From: SAR86 cluster bacterium
GTDB taxonomy: Bacteria; Pseudomonadota; Gammaproteobacteria; Magnimaribacterales; D2472
Assembly: GCA_003331565.1 (NCBI GenBank)
Contig: QOPE01000003.1
Location: 1-35,802 of the forward strand
Length of the DNA stretch: 35,802 bases
Direction: 5' to 3'
The translations under genes were made by a program, and so were the position numbers. Each line of letters opens with the position of its first letter. Position 1 is the first letter of the stretch. The notes beneath the pieces are model-generated. The model was not told where the DNA came from, did not search any database, and saw only the letters and a list, made by a program, of their open reading frames with translations. Positions 1-9,423 of this stretch are shown here, piece by piece.

Positions 1-360
1 CATTCTTGCCTTTTGATTTGAGCAAACAGATTTCTCTGAAAAAGGCTTAAGGTCATGAATTTCTAGGATATGCCCACTCTTTGAGAGATAAGCAACGCTC
101 AGTGGGGTACTGGTATTTTTCATCCACATGCATCTTGTATCAGAATCAGACCAAATGAAAATCATGCCTTGATTTTGATCCAGTTGATCCCGGAACATTA
201 ACCCTCGTTTTCTTTTACTGTCTGTATTAGCAATTTCAAGGTCTAAGTTAATTTTGGTATCAACAAAAACTGCTTCGACAGCTAAAAGAGGTAAGCTTCC
301 AAACAGCAGAATCAGTAAGCTAAGAGATTTGATCTCTAAAATCGTTGATTGTTTCCTCAT
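1..360 (-). CDS. DUF192 family secreted/periplasmic protein, C-terminus truncated by the window edge
   Basis: Manual minus-strand translation from ATG at 360: MRKQSTILEIKSLSLLILLFGSLPLLAVEAVFVDTKINLDLEIANTDSKRKRGLMFRDQLDQNQGMIFIWSDSDTRCMWMKNTSTPLSVAYLSKSGHILEIHDLKPFSEKS... Signal-peptide-like N-terminus plus the DUF192 pattern GLMFR...GMIFIW...MWMKNT..PL. Absent from the ORF track because it runs off the edge. Confidence 0.85.
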   Translation of the reverse strand, partial: MRKQSTILEIKSLSLLILLFGSLPLLAVEAVFVDTKINLDLEIANTDSKRKRGLMFRDQLDQNQGMIFIWSDSDTRCMWMKNTSTPLSVAYLSKSGHILEIHDLKPFSEKSVCSNQKARM

Positions 361-979
361 AGTTTTCAGATCCAAATATTGCTGAGCCTGCAACAAAAAC
401 ATTAGCTCCTGCATTATAAACATCTGCTATTGTGTCAAGATTGATTCCGCCGTCAACTTCCAAATCAATATCCTTTCCTGATGCATTAATTAAGTCACGA
501 ACGGTTTTAATCTTATTAAGTGTATGAGAAATAAATTTTTGCCCGCCAAAGCCAGGATTTACACTCATAAGCAGTACCAAGTCCAATTCATCAATAATAT
601 TTTCAAGCACGCTGACAGGTGTAGCAGGATTAAGCGCTAGACCTGCCTTACATCCAGCGTCTTTGATGAGACTGATTGTTCTTGAAATATGCTTTGATGC
701 CTCGGGATGAAAGCTGATTAGGTCTGCACCAGCATTGGCAAAAGATTTTGCCAGTTCATCCACTGGCTCTATCATTAAATGCACATCAATAAAATCTTTA
801 ATTCCATCATCACGCAAGGATTTACAGACTAATGGTCCAATTGTTAGATTAGGCACATAGTGGTTATCCATGACATCAAAATGAATCCAATCAGCACCTG
901 CACTCATTACTGAGCGGACTTCTTCTCCTAGCCTTGAAAAATTAGCAGAAAGTATTGAAGGAGCTATTACGGTTTTCAT
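320..979 (-). CDS. rpe: Ribulose-phosphate 3-epimerase
   Basis: IAPSILSANFSRLGEEV, HFDVMDNHYVPNLTIGP, VNPGFGGQKFI, EVDGGIN, GSAIF motifs. Confidence 0.97.
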   Translation of the reverse strand: MKTVIAPSILSANFSRLGEEVRSVMSAGADWIHFDVMDNHYVPNLTIGPLVCKSLRDDGIKDFIDVHLMIEPVDELAKSFANAGADLISFHPEASKHISRTISLIKDAGCKAGLALNPATPVSVLENIIDELDLVLLMSVNPGFGGQKFISHTLNKIKTVRDLINASGKDIDLEVDGGINLDTIADVYNAGANVFVAGSAIFGSENYEETINDFRDQIS

Positions 980-983
980 ATTT

Positions 984-1649
984 TTAATTCTCTTCTTTTA
1001 CCAGCTTCCTTGCAAGCCTAAGAGTTTCAGGAGTTCCTATATCGACCCATAAATCATTACTTGAAGAGCCGGTTAACAATTGTTTTTTAATATTTGGTTT
1101 AAAAATAACATTCCAAATATCAAAAGGAATTTTGTTACTTAAAAAAGGTTCTAAAATTTGTGGGTGAATAAGTGAGATGCCGGACCAAGTTAGTTCATTC
1201 ACCGAATTCAATGTGACAATACCATCAGAGAGACAAAAATCGCCTGAGATATTGTGTGATGGATTTTCAACTCCAATAATGTGTGCTGCATCAGTAACAT
1301 CTGGGAGCAAATTGAAATTAATCTCAGTATGAATATCAGCATTACACAGTATGAAAGGATCATTGCCCAATCTTGAAAAAGCATTGATAAGTGCTCCACC
1401 GGTACCATATGGAAATGGTTCCTTAATGAAGTAAACATTTTTTATGCCGGATGTTTCAACACATGAAATGATTTGATCTCCTAAATGAGAAACATTTATT
1501 AATATCTCATCGATCCCAAAATCTCTTAGTCTTCCAATGACATCTAAGATAATTGGTTGGTCAGTAACCTCAATCAACGGCTTTGGTATTTTATTTGTCA
1601 GCGGACGTAGTCTTTTACCCTGACCTGCAGCAAGTATCATGGCCTTCAT
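984..1649 (-). CDS. murU: N-acetylmuramate alpha-1-phosphate uridylyltransferase-type nucleotidyltransferase
   Basis: MKAMILAAGQGKRLRPLTNKIPKPLIEV nucleotidyltransferase signature; paired with an AmgK-like kinase near lptD, as in Pseudomonas. Confidence 0.85.
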   Translation of the reverse strand: MKAMILAAGQGKRLRPLTNKIPKPLIEVTDQPIILDVIGRLRDFGIDEILINVSHLGDQIISCVETSGIKNVYFIKEPFPYGTGGALINAFSRLGNDPFILCNADIHTEINFNLLPDVTDAAHIIGVENPSHNISGDFCLSDGIVTLNSVNELTWSGISLIHPQILEPFLSNKIPFDIWNVIFKPNIKKQLLTGSSSNDLWVDIGTPETLRLARKLVKEEN

Positions 1650-2653
1650 AAGACTTTAATCCTTCCATTAAATTCTGGGAGTACTGTATTTGATAAAAAA
1701 TTAGAAAGTTCACTCTCACCAATTTCATTAGCAACGATAGCTGAATTAGAAATAATTCGGGGTAAATCCATGATTCTAAATTTTTTATTCTTATGGATAT
1801 ATAAACTTGTTAGCGTTCCCATTATTCTGAGATTTCTTTGCAACGCTCCCCATAAAGCATATTCGTAAACCTCGTCTCCGGATAAATCAAACTTTGATAA
1901 TTGAGCAAATTTATTTGAATATGAACTTACTAACTCTAAATTAGTTTCATAATAGTGATCAATCAAGATTCCCGCCAGATCGATCCCAATTGGTCCAAAA
2001 CCTAAATCTTGAAAGTCTAATAAAATAATTTCTTCATCTGCGCCCATGTGCAAATTTCTTCTCTCAAAATCATAATGGCAGTTTGCCCACTTTTGATCTA
2101 ATAATTTGGGTATCATTCTTTTATATAAGTCTTTGTATCCAGAATAAATATCAAGATCTAAAAACTCCTTACAAAGAATTTTTGAAAACTTTTTAGCATG
2201 TGACTCAAGGCCCATTTCAAATGTAGTATCTAGATTAACTAGATTTGCTGACTGCATGTCATTCAGAAGCAAAAGAACTTTCTCCACAACGTCATTTTTT
2301 TGATAAAAGTCTGGGACATCCAACAAGTTATAATTGCCGATATCCTCTAAAGCAGTGAAGTTTGAGTCCTCATCGTATTTCAAGATTTCTGGAACCCTTA
2401 CATTGGCATTCTTTAATTCTTGTGCTCTTTGAATAAATACTGAGTGGCCATTGATAGTAGATGGATCAAAACACACTACAAATGTGCCTTGATCATGACT
2501 GGCTCTGAAATATTTTCTGCCGCTTGCCTCCTCAGTGAGAGGTTGGATTGATTTTATGTCCTCATGAAATGACTTTGCAAAACTGAGAGCTCTCCTTTCT
2601 AAGTTATCAGCTATTTTTAATTTCCTCAGGCAAAGGCGTATCATCAGGTACAA
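1646..2653 (-). CDS. amgK: Anomeric sugar kinase / aminoglycoside phosphotransferase-fold kinase (AmgK-like)
   Basis: LTEEASGRKYFRA, WANCHYDFERRNLHMG, LLDFQDLGFGPIGIDLA (APH catalytic HxDxxxxN/DFQD); overlaps murU by 4 nt. The exact start is uncertain. Confidence 0.82.
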   Translation of the reverse strand: MYLMIRLCLRKLKIADNLERRALSFAKSFHEDIKSIQPLTEEASGRKYFRASHDQGTFVVCFDPSTINGHSVFIQRAQELKNANVRVPEILKYDEDSNFTALEDIGNYNLLDVPDFYQKNDVVEKVLLLLNDMQSANLVNLDTTFEMGLESHAKKFSKILCKEFLDLDIYSGYKDLYKRMIPKLLDQKWANCHYDFERRNLHMGADEEIILLDFQDLGFGPIGIDLAGILIDHYYETNLELVSSYSNKFAQLSKFDLSGDEVYEYALWGALQRNLRIMGTLTSLYIHKNKKFRIMDLPRIISNSAIVANEIGESELSNFLSNTVLPEFNGRIKVL

Positions 2654-3464
2654 AGAAATCAGGAGCTAACTTGTCAAAACTTACGTCAGCATACTTTGTA
2701 AAATCTTTAACACCTGATCCATGCAGCACTAAGTCATCAATGCAAAAGTTGCCTGTAAACTCTTTAGAGTCTTTGATAAAAATTTCATAAGCAGCATCTG
2801 CCATAATCTCAGGCTTTCTTGATATGTTCATCAATTCCTCGCCGCCTAAAACATTTTTTACTGCAGCAGTTGCAATAGCGGTTCTAGGCCACAATCCATT
2901 TACTGCAATCCCGTCAACCTTTAATTCCTCAGCCATACCGAGCACACACATACTCATCGTAAATTTTGCCATGGTGTAAGCCAGGTGAGGTCCAAACCAT
3001 TTTGCTTTCATATCCAGAGGCGGAGCTAGATTAAGAATGTGAGGGTTGGAGGATTTCTTTAGATGAGGAATACAGTATTTGCTAACTAAGTAGGTTCCCC
3101 TTCCATTGATTTGATGCATCAAATCATATCGTTTCATATCCGTATCTGGTGTTTTAGTTAGTGAAATAGCAGATGCATTGTTTACACAAATATCAATTCC
3201 ACCAAAATGAGAGACCGTTTCTTCAACTGCCTTGAGAACATTTTCTTCGTCTCTGACATCTAGAATTAGAGGTAATGCTTCTCCTCCTGTCTCAATAATT
3301 TCTTCAGCTGCTGTAAATATAGTTCCAGGAAGTTTTGGATGAGGTTCAGCTGTTTTTGCAGCTAATACAACCTTGGCTCCGTCTCTGGCAGCTCTCTTCC
3401 CGATCTCAAGACCGATGCCTCTGCTGCCCCCAGTAATAAATACGACTTTATTAGCTAAACTCAT
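2607..3464 (-). CDS. Short-chain dehydrogenase/reductase (HSDL2-like SDR)
   Basis: TGGSRGIGLEIG cofactor motif, NNASA, YTMAKFTM (YxxxK); SD GAGGAA upstream on the minus strand. Confidence 0.88.
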   Translation of the reverse strand: MSLANKVVFITGGSRGIGLEIGKRAARDGAKVVLAAKTAEPHPKLPGTIFTAAEEIIETGGEALPLILDVRDEENVLKAVEETVSHFGGIDICVNNASAISLTKTPDTDMKRYDLMHQINGRGTYLVSKYCIPHLKKSSNPHILNLAPPLDMKAKWFGPHLAYTMAKFTMSMCVLGMAEELKVDGIAVNGLWPRTAIATAAVKNVLGGEELMNISRKPEIMADAAYEIFIKDSKEFTGNFCIDDLVLHGSGVKDFTKYADVSFDKLAPDFFVPDDTPLPEEIKNS

Positions 3465-3490
3465 TTACGTTCCTCATTTATGTTTAAATC

Positions 3491-3515
3491 GATTATGATT
3501 ATAACAATCATAATC
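3491..3515. promoter_or_regulatory. Perfect 10-bp inverted repeat GATTATGATT-ATAAC-AATCATAATC in a divergent intergenic region; candidate operator
   Basis: Read directly. It overlaps a minus-strand -10-like TATAAT (3498-3503) upstream of the SDR. Confidence 0.5.
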
Positions 3516-3525
3516 TGTAACCATA

Positions 3526-4116
3526 ATGAAAATTACTTTTATTTACGATATTGCCAGTCCCAATGCATACCTATGTCATAGAGTTATTCCTGAGTTTGAA
3601 AAAAAGCATAATGTAAAAATTGAATACCTGCCTTGCTTATTAGGCGGCATATTTAAACTCACTAATAATCAGCCTCCATGGATGGCATTTGCTGAAATAA
3701 CAAACAAATCGGGTTACATGAATATTGAGATGGACAGGTTCATGAGGTTCCATAAAATTTCAGAATTTAAGCTTAATCCTCATTTCCCAATTAATACTGT
3801 GACTATTCAAAGAGGTCTTCTGGCTGCAAAAAAGCTGGATTGTGAAAAAGAGTACATTGATGTAGTTGCTAAAGGTATGTGGGAAGAAGAGGTCAATCTT
3901 GGAGATAAAGAAATCTTAGAAGAGTTTTTAACTAAAAAAAATCTTCCTGGAAAAGAGATTCTCGAGCTAACAAGTGACGATCAGATCAAACAACAACTCA
4001 TCGAGAATACACAAAAAGCAGTTGATGCAGGTGTTTTTGGAGTGCCTACTTTTATATTGAATGAAGAGGTATTTTTTGGAAAAGAAGCTCTCAGAGAAAT
4101 CCCGGATTTTTTATAA
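3526..4116 (+). CDS. DsbA-family / 2-hydroxychromene-2-carboxylate isomerase-like protein (kappa-GST fold)
   Basis: FIYDIASPNAYL...PCLLGGIFKLTNNQPP...FGVPTFILNEEVFFGKEAL pattern. Confidence 0.85.
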   Translation: MKITFIYDIASPNAYLCHRVIPEFEKKHNVKIEYLPCLLGGIFKLTNNQPPWMAFAEITNKSGYMNIEMDRFMRFHKISEFKLNPHFPINTVTIQRGLLAAKKLDCEKEYIDVVAKGMWEEEVNLGDKEILEEFLTKKNLPGKEILELTSDDQIKQQLIENTQKAVDAGVFGVPTFILNEEVFFGKEALREIPDFL

Positions 4117-4161
4117 GGTTATAAAACTATTTGGATAAAAAGCTTTCTAATCTGTTTATAG

Positions 4162-6420
4162 ATGAAGATTATGGTTAGGTCTTTTGTGTGTTCAGTTTAT
4201 CTGCTGGCTGTTTGTGTTGCTTATCCAATACAAGCAAATGATGAATGCCTCATCAATCATGACCTAATAGATGAGACTCCATCTCTTAACAATCAAACCA
4301 CTATTAATGCTGGCTCTATTCAGGTTCTAAGTGATGCAACGCTTGAGCTTAGAAATGGATTCGAAATCAAACTTGAAGATTTGCATGTAAATGGATATCA
4401 AGCACTATTCAATGAAAATAAGAAATCAATAAATGAGATTCTAAATGGTTTTATCTCAGGCCAGAATTATGTATCTAAATTTGAAAAAGGCTCAATTAAT
4501 TCTCTTGCTGATGAGGCTATTTTAGAATCTGGCGAGGTTTTATTTAGAAATCGAAATATTAAATTTGAATTTAAAGAGCTTAAAGAAAGTACCCAAGATA
4601 AATTTAAGATCATCAACACTTCTTTCACATCCTGCGCAGATATACAAAAAGGCTGGGAAGTTACAGCTGATGAAGTCCAGCTGAATGACGAATCTGGAAG
4701 AGGAATTTTAAAGAACTTAAAGGTTAAGTTATTTAATACAACAGTTTTTGGCTTTCCTGTTATTCCATTTACAGCTACAGATAAAAGAACAAGTGGTTTT
4801 TTAGAGCCGGAAATAGCATTCTCAAGTGATGGATGGGATGCCTACCTCCCAATTTATATTGTTACCTCAGAAAAAACTGACCTTACCTTTGCCCCCAGAA
4901 CCATCAATGATCGAGGGAATGGATTTGAACTAAATCTAAGAAACCTTTCTGGATTTAATCAAAATAATATTGATTTAATCAAGATAAATAATGATAAACA
5001 AATTTCTGAAGCCTCTAACAAAGATCGTTGGGCATATGCGATTGATCATAAATATGATCTTGGCAAATTAAATATGCAGATTGAATGGTCTAAAACTTCT
5101 GATCCTTTGGTTTTAAATGATATTGAAACAAACTTTAATAAATCCATCGATCGGAGGGCACATTTTTTACCACAGAAGTTAGTAGTTGGTTTTCCATTGA
5201 TTGGAGGTAAATTCAAAATCCATAAAGAAAGCTATCAAATCATTAATCCGCTATTCCCGTATGAACTCAATAAATCTCCTGCAGCAAATTTTTCAATAGA
5301 AAAGATATTTGGAGCCACTAGCTACTCGCTTAATCTTGATAGCAGTGAATTTTCCATCGACAAGGTGCAACTAAAATTTTATAGCGCTCTTACCAACGCA
5401 AATGGTCTTTTAGATAAATTTGATACTGGCAAAAGAAATCTTGCGACTGCGAAAATTAAAACAGTGCTCAATAATAGATCTTATATTGCAGAAATTGAAA
5501 ATGAATTAATCTATAAAGATTATGATCAAGATAGTGGAAAAAATTATGACGATTCCTTTATCAAATCAAAGGTCACTTTCAGAAAGTATTTCTCGAAGAG
5601 AGATAACTTAAAGCAAAGCAATTTTGAATTATTAAGTGGATTTGGGTACACAAATTATAGAGATCAATCCAGCTTGCCTATTTTCGATTCACAATTTCTT
5701 TTTGGAAGTAGTCATGCTCTTTTTTCAAACTCAAGGTTTCTAGGGCTTGATAGAATCATTGATGAAAAATATCTTTTTATAGGATTCAAGCACCTTCTAG
5801 ATACACAAAACTATAGGATCAGAACTAACTTTGGTTTAAAAGAAAGGCTTGAGCCAAGTAAAGTTCTTAACAAAATTTATGGCTCAGATTCTGAAAGAGA
5901 CATCGCAACGTTTAATTCTTCCTTTCACACAAAAAATAATTTGTCCTTTGATGTTGGAGCAACCTACGATCAAGATAATAGTAGATTGGAGAGAAGCGAA
6001 CTTGCATTAGAGTTTGCAAATGAAAAATCAAAGCTTCTATTGGCTAAAAAGTTTTTACGTGGATATAGTACTCTTAACCTTCAAAACCTAAATTATTATG
6101 AATTTGGATTTGAAAGAGAATTTACAAGTTCTTGGAAAGTTATTTCTGGTTTCAAGCGGGATCAAAGCATGAAAAAGAATATTGATGCTTTTTTAGGCCT
6201 TGGCTATGAGAGCTGTTGTTTGGGTCTTAGGCTCTATGTATCAGATAAAAGATTGATTGATACAAATACCCTATTTGACGTTAGTCAACTCAATGAAAAT
6301 GAGATTTATGCATGGAAAGAAATGATTTCTCTTGAAAACAAAAGTAGAATCACCTTTGAATTTGAATTAAAAGGATTAAGCAGTAAAAAAAATAAACTTA
6401 CTCGCTTCTTTAGAAAATAA
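4162..6420 (+). CDS. lptD: LPS-assembly outer membrane protein LptD
   Basis: Signal peptide; LptD domain patterns (FGFPVIPFTATDKRTSGFLEPEIAFSSDGWDAYLPIY); Cys pattern NDEC, TSC and ESCCLGL consistent with the LptD disulfide cysteines; followed by surA-pdxA-rsmA. Confidence 0.95.
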   Translation: MKIMVRSFVCSVYLLAVCVAYPIQANDECLINHDLIDETPSLNNQTTINAGSIQVLSDATLELRNGFEIKLEDLHVNGYQALFNENKKSINEILNGFISGQNYVSKFEKGSINSLADEAILESGEVLFRNRNIKFEFKELKESTQDKFKIINTSFTSCADIQKGWEVTADEVQLNDESGRGILKNLKVKLFNTTVFGFPVIPFTATDKRTSGFLEPEIAFSSDGWDAYLPIYIVTSEKTDLTFAPRTINDRGNGFELNLRNLSGFNQNNIDLIKINNDKQISEASNKDRWAYAIDHKYDLGKLNMQIEWSKTSDPLVLNDIETNFNKSIDRRAHFLPQKLVVGFPLIGGKFKIHKESYQIINPLFPYELNKSPAANFSIEKIFGATSYSLNLDSSEFSIDKVQLKFYSALTNANGLLDKFDTGKRNLATAKIKTVLNNRSYIAEIENELIYKDYDQDSGKNYDDSFIKSKVTFRKYFSKRDNLKQSNFELLSGFGYTNYRDQSSLPIFDSQFLFGSSHALFSNSRFLGLDRIIDEKYLFIGFKHLLDTQNYRIRTNFGLKERLEPSKVLNKIYGSDSERDIATFNSSFHTKNNLSFDVGATYDQDNSRLERSELALEFANEKSKLLLAKKFLRGYSTLNLQNLNYYEFGFEREFTSSWKVISGFKRDQSMKKNIDAFLGLGYESCCLGLRLYVSDKRLIDTNTLFDVSQLNENEIYAWKEMISLENKSRITFEFELKGLSSKKNKLTRFFRK

Positions 6421-6437
6421 TTTTTAAAATTAAGGAC

Positions 6438-7685
6438 ATGAAAAAAACTAATTTACTAGTCTTAATAGCTTTCTTTGTTTCAATCGAATTAAGTGCAGAG
6501 CAGCAAATGCTTGATAGAGTAGCTATTATTGTTGGCGACGGAGTTGTCCTTGAATCACAAGTGAACTCACTGATGAACACATTCAAGAAAAGAGCAACTG
6601 AGATGAATACTGCTATCCCTCCAGAAGATTTACTACTGGAACAAATTAGAGAGCGATTGATTGTTGAAGAACTGCAGCTTCAAACTGGAAGAAGGGCGGG
6701 AGTTAGAATAAGCGATTCAGAGTTAAATGAGTATGTTGCAAATATTGCAAATCAAAATAATCTTTCAGTTGATGGTTTTATTAATAATCTTGCCTCGCAA
6801 GGTGAATCTTATTCAGATTTTAGAGAACAACTAAGAAAAGAGCTCATTATCCAGAGAGTACAGCGCGGCAAGGTGGGTGGTCAGATTGTTATCACTGAGC
6901 AAGAGCTTGCAGCTTTTATTGATACCGAAGAGGCTAAAATACAGCTACTGCCTGAATTTGAATTACATCAAATTTTAGTCCGAACCCTTAATGAAGCTGA
7001 AGATATAAGGGAGAAGCTATCAAATGCAGAGTCTTTTGAAGATTTAGCAAAATCTTATTCTATTGCCGGTAATGCTTCGAATGGAGGCAGTTTGGGTTGG
7101 AGAACAGCAGGTGATCTACCAGATCTTTTTTTTAATGCAATTAACTCACAACCTATCAATTTTATTTCCGAGCCACTTAAAAGTGGAGCTGGCTATCATG
7201 TATTGAGACTAACTGATAAAAGAGGCATCAATGTTGAATTCCAAGATCAGTGGAAAGTCAGACATATATTAATGTCTCCTACTGCTCTTAGAGACAGTGA
7301 TTTCACAAGGGAAGAGCTTGAGAATGTAAGGGTAAGACTTATGGATGGTGAAGATTTTTCTCTTCTTGCAAAAGAGTTTTCAGAAGATCCTGGTTCAGCA
7401 AATAATGGTGGTGAAATAGATTGGCAGCCATTGGGTGCAACTGCTCCAGCATTTGAAGCGATGATGCTTAAAACTCCAATTGGTACTGTCTCAGAAGTCT
7501 TTGAATCACAGTTTGGTTTCCACTTCCTAGAAGTTCTTGATAAAAGGAACTATGATAAAACTCAGGAAAATATTGAAGATAGAGCTTATGGAGCATTGTT
7601 CTCAAGAAAATTTGATGAGGAGCTTGAGAACTCTATACGTACAATGAGAGCAGAGGCCTTTGTCGAAATTAAAGATCTAGATTGA
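6438..7685 (+). CDS. surA: Periplasmic peptidyl-prolyl isomerase/chaperone SurA
   Basis: Signal peptide; SurA N domain (LDRVAIIVGDGVVLESQV); two parvulin (rotamase) domains (HQILVRT..., RHILMSP...NGGEIDWQPLG). Confidence 0.96.
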   Translation: MKKTNLLVLIAFFVSIELSAEQQMLDRVAIIVGDGVVLESQVNSLMNTFKKRATEMNTAIPPEDLLLEQIRERLIVEELQLQTGRRAGVRISDSELNEYVANIANQNNLSVDGFINNLASQGESYSDFREQLRKELIIQRVQRGKVGGQIVITEQELAAFIDTEEAKIQLLPEFELHQILVRTLNEAEDIREKLSNAESFEDLAKSYSIAGNASNGGSLGWRTAGDLPDLFFNAINSQPINFISEPLKSGAGYHVLRLTDKRGINVEFQDQWKVRHILMSPTALRDSDFTREELENVRVRLMDGEDFSLLAKEFSEDPGSANNGGEIDWQPLGATAPAFEAMMLKTPIGTVSEVFESQFGFHFLEVLDKRNYDKTQENIEDRAYGALFSRKFDEELENSIRTMRAEAFVEIKDLD

Positions 7686-8662
7686 AAACAATTTTATTTT
7701 CACCTGGCGAGCCAGCTGGTATTGGTCCGGACTTAATAATTAAATTAGTTAATTCAAGAATCTGGGAATCAATTGATTCCAGGATTATATGTCTAGGAGA
7801 CAGTGAATTTTTTCTTAAAAGATCTAATCTTTTAGAGCAAAAGATAAAGATTCATGAGCTTGAATCTTTAAGCAAACTAAAAAAAAATAAGAAAGGTATC
7901 CTTCAAGTTTTTAAAGTAAAAAGTTGTGAAGACATATCCCCATGCAAGCCCAACCCCATAAATGCTAAATATATCTTGGATCACTTAGATTTTGGAATTA
8001 AATACTGCAAAGCAAATGAAAAGACGGCTTTGGTGACCGGGCCTATACAAAAAAGCAACATAATTGATGCGGGTTATAATTTCACTGGACATACTGAATG
8101 GATCAAAAAAAAGACTGGCAGTTCAGATGTTTTAATGATGTTGGCGTCTGAAAAGTTAAGGGTTGCACTAACTACGACACATTTACCACTTAAAGAAGTT
8201 TATAAAGAAATTAAAAAATCTAGGGTGCTTAAAAAAATCATGATTCTCGATTCCTCATTAAAATCACAATTAAAAATAAAAAAACCGTACATCACAGTTC
8301 TAGGGCTTAATCCGCATGCGGGTGAAAGCGGTCATTTGGGTACTGAGGAAATTAAATATATTCAACCAGCAATCAAGGAAGCAAAGATAAAAGGTATTAA
8401 CGTGAATGGGCCACTTGCCGCAGATACTGCATTTAATAAAGAAACACTTAAACGAACCGATGCATATTTGTCGATGTATCATGATCAAGGTTTACCCGTA
8501 CTCAAAGCCTTAAGTTTTGGTGATGCCGTTAATATTACTCTTGGGACTCCAATTATTAGAACCTCGGTTGATCATGGAACGGCTCTGGAATTGGCTGGAA
8601 CGAATAATGTTAGTACAAAATCTTTGGCTGTTGCTCTCAAACAGGCCGATCAGATACTTTGA
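7682..8662 (+). CDS. pdxA: 4-hydroxythreonine-4-phosphate dehydrogenase
   Basis: SPGEPAGIGPDL, FTGHTEW, LNPHAGESGHLGTEE, YHDQGLPVLK, VDHGTALELAG; TTG start overlapping the surA stop. Confidence 0.97.
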   Translation: MKTILFSPGEPAGIGPDLIIKLVNSRIWESIDSRIICLGDSEFFLKRSNLLEQKIKIHELESLSKLKKNKKGILQVFKVKSCEDISPCKPNPINAKYILDHLDFGIKYCKANEKTALVTGPIQKSNIIDAGYNFTGHTEWIKKKTGSSDVLMMLASEKLRVALTTTHLPLKEVYKEIKKSRVLKKIMILDSSLKSQLKIKKPYITVLGLNPHAGESGHLGTEEIKYIQPAIKEAKIKGINVNGPLAADTAFNKETLKRTDAYLSMYHDQGLPVLKALSFGDAVNITLGTPIIRTSVDHGTALELAGTNNVSTKSLAVALKQADQIL

Positions 8663-9423
8663 TGATTGATAGAAAGAAACGTAAAAAATTTGGTCAAAAC
8701 TACTTAATCGATCCGGTCACCATTCACAAAATTATCAAAAGCATTGGCGTAGATAATCAGCTTCCCTATCTTGAAATTGGTCCTGGGCATGGCGCTATAA
8801 CTGATGGCTTTATAGAGTTAGCAAATGATTACAGTGCAGTAGAAATTGATCACGAAAATATAGAATTTCTTTTAAAGAAATATGGAGATCAACAAATTAA
8901 CCTGATTTCCCAAGATATATTAAGCTTTAATTTTGAGGGCCTTCCAGAGAACGTAAAAATTATTGGCAACCTCCCATATAACATTGCATCACAAATAATC
9001 ATCAAAATCTTAGCCAGCAAGGTTAATCCCAAAGATTTACATTTTATGGTTCAAAAAGAATTTGCAGATAGGCTATGCGCAAAGCCAGGAGACAAATCAT
9101 GGAGCAAGATATCCATTAAATCACAAGTGATTTTCTTTAATGAATCACTTTTCGAAATTGATCCGAGTGCTTTTGATATAAAGCCAAAAGTTACGTCTTC
9201 ATTTATTAGAATGACACCCTTGAAAAATCCCATTGTTAAGAAAGCAGATTTTCATAGTTTCTCAAAATTTATTGATGTTTGTTTTCAATCCAAAAGAAAA
9301 AGTTTAAAAAATAATTTAAAGGATCTATTGATTGATGCCGACTTCAGTTTGGAACATTTCAAGAAAAGACCCGAAGAAATAACACTCGATCAATACAAAG
9401 AATTATTTAAAATGATCAAATGA
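8659..9423 (+). CDS. rsmA: 16S rRNA (adenine1518-N6/adenine1519-N6)-dimethyltransferase
   Basis: KKFGQNYLID, LEIGPGHGAIT, GNLPYNIASQI. Confidence 0.97.
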   Translation: MMIDRKKRKKFGQNYLIDPVTIHKIIKSIGVDNQLPYLEIGPGHGAITDGFIELANDYSAVEIDHENIEFLLKKYGDQQINLISQDILSFNFEGLPENVKIIGNLPYNIASQIIIKILASKVNPKDLHFMVQKEFADRLCAKPGDKSWSKISIKSQVIFFNESLFEIDPSAFDIKPKVTSSFIRMTPLKNPIVKKADFHSFSKFIDVCFQSKRKSLKNNLKDLLIDADFSLEHFKKRPEEITLDQYKELFKMIK

